Source: Pavlovales sp. CCMP2436 (Eukaryota; Haptophyta; Pavlovophyceae; Pavlovales). Taken from it: a DNA stretch of 12,141 nucleotides. Below are positions 7,267 through 12,141 of this stretch, piece after piece. Both the position numbers and the translations under genes were made by a program. The stretch lies in contig MU631357.1 of the NCBI GenBank assembly GCA_026770615.1, forward strand, positions 381,350-393,490, given 5' to 3'. Below the pieces are notes generated by a model. That model ran no database searches and was not told the origin of the DNA. It was given only the letters and a program-made list of their open reading frames with translations. Every line of letters starts with the position of its first letter. The first letter of the stretch is position 1.

Positions 7267-7506
7267 GTGTATCGGTATGTATCGGATTGATGTATCTTTC
7301 AAAGTGTTGTATCTAGATGTATCGCTGTATCGGAGGGCGATACAGCGCTGATACAGCGCGATACGCAGCGCAATACACCGCGATACAGCTGATGTATCGT
7401 GCATCGGAAAACCGATACAGCCCCGCGTTATTCCCCCTGTATCGTGACTCGCGATACACGATACATCAACTATATCGCGATATATCGGTGATGTATCATA
7501 AGATAT
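7267..7506. repeat. Palindromic cluster of GTATCG / CGATAC words
   Basis: GTATCG occurs at 7269, 7279, 7319, 7327, 7394 and 7439, and its complement CGATAC at 7338, 7359, 7381, 7413, 7452 and 7459. Many near matches (GTATCT, GATACA, GTATCA) also occur. CGCTGTATCG (7323-7332) and CGATACAGCG (7338-7347) form a perfect 10-bp stem with a five-base loop. GATGTATCGTG (7391-7401) pairs perfectly with CACGATACATC (7457-7467). The plus frame 7317-7514 encodes a Tyr-Arg-rich peptide that reflects the repeat. Confidence 0.85.
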
Positions 7507-7511
7507 ATTTA

Positions 7512-7615
7512 TGATGGGGTTTCAAGCTGGCGTCTGACTGTTCTGAATGTTGTGCTGGTCTGAGCGCTGCGTCGCTCATTGCCTGCTGCGTGCCTTAGTC
7601 GGCTGCGCTGGCTTG
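7512..7615 (+). repeat. Dispersed repeat family B, copy 2
   Basis: Matches 6304-6407 over 104 bp with about five mismatches. It lies directly before family A copy 3, separated by a short AT microsatellite. Confidence 0.9.
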
Positions 7616-7626
7616 ATCAGATATAT

Positions 7627-7751
7627 ATATTAGCGGCGCTCCCCACTTCGGCGTAGCGCGTAGGAGCCTGCGTCAGAGCGCTAAGATCAGTCTGACTTGA
7701 ACTTGAAACGTACCGCCAGCCCGAACCCCCCTACATTAATATATTAGCGGC
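7627..7751 (+). repeat. Dispersed repeat family A, copy 3
   Basis: The core at 7639-7742 differs from copy 1 at about two positions. It is bracketed by ATATTAGCGGC at 7627-7637 and 7741-7751, the same arrangement as copy 1. It ends about 240 bp before the PP5 start codon. Confidence 0.9.
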
Positions 7752-7935
7752 TACAAGATACTTTCCGCCACATCGGCACCCTGATCCATGAGAATAACGA
7801 ACATCCTGATGCCGGCCTCGGGTTAGGCGCACACACGGTGCGCATCCCCAGCTCTGATCGCTGCGGGGAGCGCCATTCTCCTCCGCCGGCTGCGTAGAGA
7901 TCTCCGTGAGTTACCGAGCGGTTGGGTTTTAAAAG

Positions 7936-7988
7936 TTTAAAAATCGTTCCGGAGGACGCGCATTTAAAAAATCGTTGAAGCACGCGCA
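7936..7988 (+). promoter_or_regulatory. Tandem 27/26-bp motif just upstream of the PP5 start
   Basis: Two adjacent units begin TTTAAAAATCGTT and TTTAAAAAATCGTT and each ends CGCGCA. The second ends five bases before the ATG. AT-rich TTTAAA words in an otherwise GC-rich 5' region suggest a core promoter or 5' leader element. Function is inferred only. Confidence 0.4.
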
Positions 7989-7993
7989 GCGCC

Positions 7994-10900
7994 ATGGCTG
8001 CGGACGCGGATGCGCAGGGGGACGACGCCTCCAGCGAGGAGTCCGAGCGCCTCAAGGGCGAGGGCAATAAGCTCTTCACAGGTCCGTGCTTCGCACGCAC
8101 GCGCGGGTTCGACTCGGTGGGGTCGAGGGGACGCGCGGCCGGGTTCAATGCGTGCGAGCGATCGGAACCAGCACGTGGGGGACTTCCCCTTGCGCTGGTC
8201 CTGCCGAGGGATTGCCGCTGGTCCTGCAGCGCCCACTCACGTGTTACCGCGCGCACCTGCCGCCGCGTGCCCGCTCTCTGCGCAGAGGGCCACTACCCCG
8301 ATGCGATCACGCTGTACACGCAGGCAATCGACGCGTCCCCCTTGAACACGGCGCTCTACACCAACCGTTCGCTTTGCCACATTAAGATGGAGACGTACGG
8401 CCTCGCGATCGCGGACGGGACCACCGCGACCGAGCTAGACCCGAAGTGCATCAAGGCGTACTACCGGCTGGGCTCTGCGTACATGGGCCTTGGCAAGTTC
8501 AAGGAAGCGCGCAGCAACTACAGGAAGGCGTGCCAGCTCAAGCCCAGCGATAAGGATGCTGCGCTGCGGTTAAAGGAGTGCGACAAAGAGGTGAAGCGGG
8601 AGGCCTTTGAGAAGGTACGCACAGCACGTGCTGTTTTTCTCTCTCGTGGCGGGGGTTCTGTCGTGGGTGCTGGGTGGCGTGTGCGCGCGAGAAAGTGTGG
8701 CCGTGCGTGCCTGCAGCGTGGGCCCCCGGGATGGGTGCAATGGCGTAGGCGCACAGGGGCAGCAGGGTGGCGCTTACTCCCAGCCGTCATACTGTGGAGT
8801 GATCGCCAGATTAGAATTTAAAGGCCCGAATGCCCGCTGTGTCGGGGAAGCCTACCGAGACGCGATCGCTGACCAGGAGTCATTCGAGGCGCAATCGCAG
8901 GCGTGGCGACTTGGGAGACAGCGCGCTGACCGCTGCTTCCCCACTCTTACCCGCTCCCTATTTTTGCAATTCCACAACGCCCGGCGTTGACCGTGCGTGG
9001 CCCTGTGCAACCCCATTTTTTTTAGGCGATCATGGGAGATGATGGGCATGACGCGACGCCCGTCTCGGAGAGTGTGCACATCGAGACAATCGCCGTCGAG
9101 GTAGGCGCCTATGCTAATAGTATGAATACATATGGTCTTGCCGGTGTGGGAGGTGGGCACGTGCACGTGTCGCCCTTTTTAAATAATAGTTCTTTTATCG
9201 TCCCCCGACTTGCAGCCCGAAGGCGTACGGGCATGACATCGTTTCATATTATAATATTAGAATGACGTGCGCTGTGTGCAGCTCGCCAAGCGTGACCCTT
9301 TTTAACGAGGGCGGTTGCTTTCTCCTTCCCCCGGTCACGCTTTCCAACAAGGGGTCTCTAGCCGGTCGGACAGGGCGACTCAATAATTCTCCTCTTCACT
9401 GAAAACACTTTTTTTCTCAACAAACTATACATCATTAGGTCTGTTGGCGGTGTGTGTGAGATTGGGTTCCTCGAAAGTCAGCGGTGATATCGCTGTGTAT
9501 GACTTGGATCTTAATTTGTTCTGCGCCTGCCATTCTGGGTGAGCGCATTAGTGTGGTTATGGCGTGTTGCTATCTCCCTCCCCCGGCCACGATTTATGCA
9601 CCACTCACCGCCGCTCTGCATCCTGCCCTCTGTAAATTGTGAAATGTAAACTGGTTCTTAATCAATTATAGATTTAAATGTTGGTAGCAACTGAGACCTG
9701 GCTCCTGCAGTACACAATCGCCCGCTTTCATACTCACAGTCGCCGCCGCTCTGCATTCTGCCCTATTTTTTTTTTTAGTTCTTTTCATGCCCTCTGCGTC
9801 CTTCTGCAGGAATCGTACATGGGGCCGCGGCTGGTAATACTAAAACAACTGGTAATGTTGGTGCTGTTAATGACACGAATCCTAGCAGTCAAACTGCAGA
9901 AGTCGTACGAGGGTCCTTCTGCAATTTGATTCTTACATTTCAACCCGCCCCCCTTTTTTTTTCTCTTTTTTTTTAAGGAATCGTACGAGAGTACGAGGAT
10001 CGAGATTTCACGTGGACAAGCTTGAGCACTCCTCTGAGATTATAGATCGATTTTTTTTTATAATCGTTTTTTTTACGTCCCCTGGTGGAATGCTTCAAAG
10101 GATGAAACAGTTCTTGGGCCTTTCTGCAATGTGATTATTACACCCCCCCCCACTCCCCACCCCCACTCCACCCCTATCCCACCACCACCATCATCCCCCC
10201 CCCCTTTTTTCTCCTTTTTTTTTTCAGGAATCCTACGATGGCCCGCGGCTCTCCTGGCCGATCACGCCCGAGTTCGTTAAGGAGCTGACTGAGCACTTCC
10301 GACACCAAAAGTCACTGCACCGGTAATTGCTTGATTTTTTTGAGTTGATGCCCTCTCATACACACTCCAACGCCGTACGCGTATAGGGTTGTGGCTTTGT
10401 GATGTTCTCCGCCCAAGTGAATATCTCATTAATCGGTAGAATTGCAAGATTCTCTGAAAATGTACTCATGTAATTCGTATTAGGCCCCTACGTGTCATCA
10501 TGGTTACGCCCTAACTAACCTCCCCCCTCTGCAGGCGATACGTCTTCGAGATCTTGCGTGAGGCCGAAACAATTCTGAAGCGGTTGCCTTCGGTCTTCGA
10601 CGTGCCGATTCCGCAGGGCAGCAGTTTCTCAGTCTGCGGCGACACGCACGGCCAGGTGCGAGTGCGCGTGGATGGCGTGGGTGGCGTGTGGGGGGGGGGG
10701 GATGGGGGTCTGTTCGCATCTCCGCGTGGTCGATAATAAAATAAGAAATAAAATAAGAAATAAATAGAAAGCGTGTCAGACTACCCATTCCTGCCTGGAA
10801 GGCCATATCGCACTAGCGGCCAGTGGTTACTCAACACAGCCTGTTCCGCTGGAGCCAGGACTCTGTTCTTTGTGAATTCCCTGCCGGCAAGGGATTCACA

Positions 10901-11387
10901 TAAGCGACAAGTACTGTAAACTGAAAACTGGTTTTAAACAGTACAGTTTTAAATTTCGGTAGCAACCGAGACCTTGCTCCAGCAGTGACTGTGCTCGCTT
11001 CCACTGCTGCCGCTCTCGTCCAACTCAAAACTCCAGCGGTTGGCGTGTGCGGCAGTGAAAGACACATAATTCTGCACCTCTGAAACACCCATCACTACGG
11101 CTGCTCATGCACCTCATACTAATTCTAACTCTAATAATCGTGATAATAAACACATGCTCCACACCATTTATTATTGACGACCAATTTTTTATTACAATTT
11201 TTTTGGTTGTATAATATTTGTAATATTTACCGTTAATTATTATCATTTTATTAAATGCATCACAATCCTATCGTGGCAACAGTTCTACGATCTGCTCAAC
11301 ATTTTCAACATCAACGGCTGGCCGGGCAGCGAGAACCCCTACCTCTTCAACGGAGACTTCGTTGACCGCGGCTCCTTCTCCTTCGAG
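7994..11387 (+). CDS. PP5: Serine/threonine protein phosphatase 5, 5' part (partial at window end)
   Basis: PP5 dephosphorylates Ser/Thr residues on Hsp90 clients and is recruited through its TPR domain. Exons by reading frame and GT-AG borders: 7994-8081, 8286-8614, 9026-9100, 10228-10322, 10535-10655, 11283-11387; 271 codons in a clean phase chain, continuing beyond the window. The ATG has a Kozak-like context (GCCATGG) and an in-frame TGA 18 bases upstream. Three TPRs span about residues 15-48, 49-82 and 83-116; the carboxylate-clamp residues K21, N25, N56, K86 and R90 are present. The linker follows ([17 protein letters not shown]). The catalytic domain begins with VCGDTHGQ (metal ligands D232, H234) and NGDFVDRG (D261, plus D264 and R265). 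GNHE and later motifs lie outside. TPR plus PPP-family catalysis in this order is specific to PP5. Confidence 0.97.
8082..8285 (+). other. PP5 intron 1
   Basis: GTCCGT donor and CTGCGCAG acceptor, 204 bp, splitting the codon for E30. GC-rich, so it reads through as an open frame, but the TPR alignment requires its removal. Confidence 0.9.
8615..9025 (+). other. PP5 intron 2
   Basis: GTACGC donor and TTTTTTTTAG acceptor, 411 bp, phase 0. No other element supported inside. Confidence 0.9.
9645..9765 (+). repeat. Intronic repeat, copy in intron 3
   Basis: GTAAACTGGTTCTTAA, then TTGGTAGCAACTGAGACCTG, CTCCTGCAGT and GCCGCCGCTCT. The same order appears with substitutions at 10914-11020 in intron 5. 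Confidence 0.65.
9810..10000 (+). repeat. Degenerate copies of the PP5 exon 4 start
   Basis: True exon 4 (10228) begins GAATCCTACGATGGCCCGCG. Related words occur after AG at 9810 (GAATCGTACATGGGGCCGCG, then CTG|GTAATA), at 9900 (AAGTCGTACGAGGGTCC) and at 9978 (GAATCGTACGAGAGTACGAG). Peptides would be [15 protein letters not shown] and ESYESTR against ESYDGPRL in the real exon. The copy at 9810-9833 is 24 nt, in phase, and followed by a GT. Confidence 0.75.
10141..10227 (+). promoter_or_regulatory. Very long polypyrimidine tract before exon 4
   Basis: About 85 bases, almost only C and T with scattered A, ending in T-runs and CAG. It is far longer than the tracts before the other exons of this gene and may help the true acceptor win over the upstream copies. 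Confidence 0.7.
10323..10534 (+). other. PP5 intron 4
   Basis: GTAATT donor and CCTCTGCAG acceptor, 212 bp, splitting the codon for R196. No other element supported. Confidence 0.9.
10871..10900. repeat. Hairpin in PP5 intron 5
   Basis: TGTGAATTCCCT and AGGGATTCACA pair with a one-base bulge around a short GC-rich loop (GCCGGCA). Confidence 0.7.
10914..11020 (+). repeat. Intronic repeat, copy in intron 5
   Basis: GTAAACTGAAAACTGGTTTT, then TCGGTAGCAACCGAGACCTT, GCTCCAGCAGT and GCTGCCGCTCT, matching the order in 9645-9765 in intron 3. Confidence 0.65.
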
Positions 11388-11420
11388 GTGAGCTTCTTGC
11401 ACTACTTAATTTAACTAAAT

Positions 11421-11564
11421 TAGACATATTGGTATTAGAGACATTCATGTGTATTAAATCGTGAGTTTCTAGCACTTCGAATTTAAGAAATTTTATTTAT
11501 AATAAGACACTTTAATATGGGGCATATTCATATGCATTCAATCACGAGTTTCTAGCACTTCGAA
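11421..11564. repeat. Tandem repeat, 83-bp period, two partial copies in intron 6
   Basis: GAGTTTCTAGCACTTCGAA occurs at about 11463 and again 83 bp later. Similarity extends leftward (ATTCATGTGTATTAAATC against ATTCATATGCATTCAATC) over about 61 bp per copy. Confidence 0.8.
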
Positions 11565-12046
11565 AAAAAGAAGAAAAAATTAGAAGTAAAAGAATACAAG
11601 AATGATTTCCTTACAAGATTTGCGGAAATAAGAATGCAATAAAACAATTCTTCGAGGCGAGTCAAGGGCTGTTCTAGTTTTTGTTGATATTTTTTTTCAT
11701 TCTAGATTATTCCGCTCGAGTCCTCTCATCGTCGTCAGTTCATAACGAAGTCACGGTTGCGAGTGCATCCGCTGTTCCAGCAGGTCTTCAGCTGCGCCTG
11801 ATCTGCTTGACCACCACTTTTATTGTTCTTGTAATCCCAATCCTGTCTCGCGGGGAGGGTTTAGAGGGGACGCGCGTTGCGGGTTCAGACCGGGCGTTCG
11901 GGTCGGGTGTAGTGCCTCGTGTGGCGAGGGCTAGGCGAGTTCGCTGAATTCCCCCCCCCCCCTAAAACAACTTGAGCGAAGCAAAATCGGTTACGTCTTA
12001 AGCGACCTAGCTAATCCTTTACTTGCGAGAACAGGCTACGCCGAGG

Positions 12047-12141
12047 GGTAGTACCCAGCTTTCTTACTACGGTAGTACCCAGCTTTCTTACTACGGTAGT
12101 ACCCAGCTTTCTTACTACGGTAGTACCCAGCTTTCTTACTA
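12047..12141. repeat. 24-bp tandem array running off the window
   Basis: Units start at 12047, 12071, 12095 and 12119 and appear identical. The fourth is cut by the window edge. Each contains GTAGTA and TACTAC, which can pair, around CCCAGCTTTCT. Confidence 0.95.

Larger units (their letters stand above)
9101..10227 (+). other. PP5 intron 3 with repeated exon-4-like starts
   Basis: GTAGGC donor and TTTTCAG acceptor, 1127 bp, phase 0. It is the longest complete intron. The 3' third contains three degenerate copies of the intron/exon-4 border, ending in a nearly pure pyrimidine tract of about 85 bases. The 5' part is AT/T-rich spacer with short TCCCCCGGTCACG-like repeats. Confidence 0.9.
10656..11282 (+). 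other. PP5 intron 5
   Basis: GTGCGA donor and GGCAACAG acceptor with a weak pyrimidine tract, 627 bp, phase 0. It contains a G run at about 10691-10701, an AAATAAGAAATA-type tandem at about 10732-10770, a hairpin at 10871-10900, the intronic repeat at 10914-11020, and AT-rich DNA up to the acceptor. Confidence 0.9.
11388..12141 (+). other. PP5 intron 6, 5' part (runs off the window)
   Basis: GTGAGC donor directly after the GDFVDRG exon. No acceptor followed by the expected next catalytic segment (leading to GNHE) is seen in the remaining 754 bases, so the intron extends past the edge. It contains an 83-bp tandem repeat, AT-rich DNA, a GC patch at about 11850-11945, a C run at about 11950-11962 and a terminal 24-bp tandem array. 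Confidence 0.8.

Noticed and set aside
7317..7514. Tyr/Arg-rich 65-codon frame across the GTATCG cluster
   Set aside because: The composition is dictated by the repeated TATCG words on both strands; no domain and no coding signal beyond that.
8790..8940. Protein-like stretch in PP5 intron 2 ([15 protein letters not shown])
   Set aside because: Exons 2 and 3 join in phase and match PP5 without any extra segment; no clear splice sites surround it.
12051..12141. Partial similarity of the 24-bp unit to a phage lambda-derived cloning recombination site
   Set aside because: Only about 13 bases match and the rest of the site is absent; the array sits in an intron and repeats in tandem.

Overview
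This is a nuclear window from a eukaryote. The one securely recognised gene has at least six exons joined by canonical GT-AG introns. Its exons are GC-rich with G/C-ending codons, while spacers and introns are AT-rich, microsatellite-rich and pyrimidine-rich. Together with the dense small repeats, this suits a unicellular alga with a repeat-rich genome. A green (prasinophyte-like, for example Cymbomonas-type) alga is my guess, and that placement is inference only.

Layout. 1-154 may be the 3' end of an upstream gene. 155-2308 is mostly spacer and holds one copy of a short dispersed repeat (family A) and one 420-bp terminal-inverted-repeat (TIR) element. 2309-3288 (minus) holds two open frames, the downstream one ending in a chromodomain. 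They are out of frame with each other across an (AT)9 tract. 3289-4062 is spacer with 41-bp and 108-bp tandem repeats. 4063-4876 is a TIR element carrying a second member of its own family inside it; both insertions left exact 4-bp target duplications. About 5112-5711 (minus) is a doubtful GC-rich gene with a signal-peptide-like start. 5815-7753 is a repeat field: family A (three copies), family B (two copies) and a striking cluster of GTATCG/CGATAC words that folds on itself.

7994 to the window end is the 5' part of a serine/threonine protein phosphatase 5 (PP5) gene. It encodes three TPR repeats with the Hsp90-type carboxylate clamp, a linker, and the first catalytic motifs GDTHG and GDFVDRG. 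The rest of the catalytic domain lies beyond the window. Intron 3 contains several degenerate copies of the start of exon 4, each behind its own acceptor-like AG; one of them could be a 24-nt in-frame microexon.

The genes do not form a pathway. The main interest is the repeat biology: a non-autonomous TIR family with verifiable empty sites, near-identical family A copies, the palindromic GTATCG cluster, and repeated splice-acceptor/exon starts inside a conserved gene.
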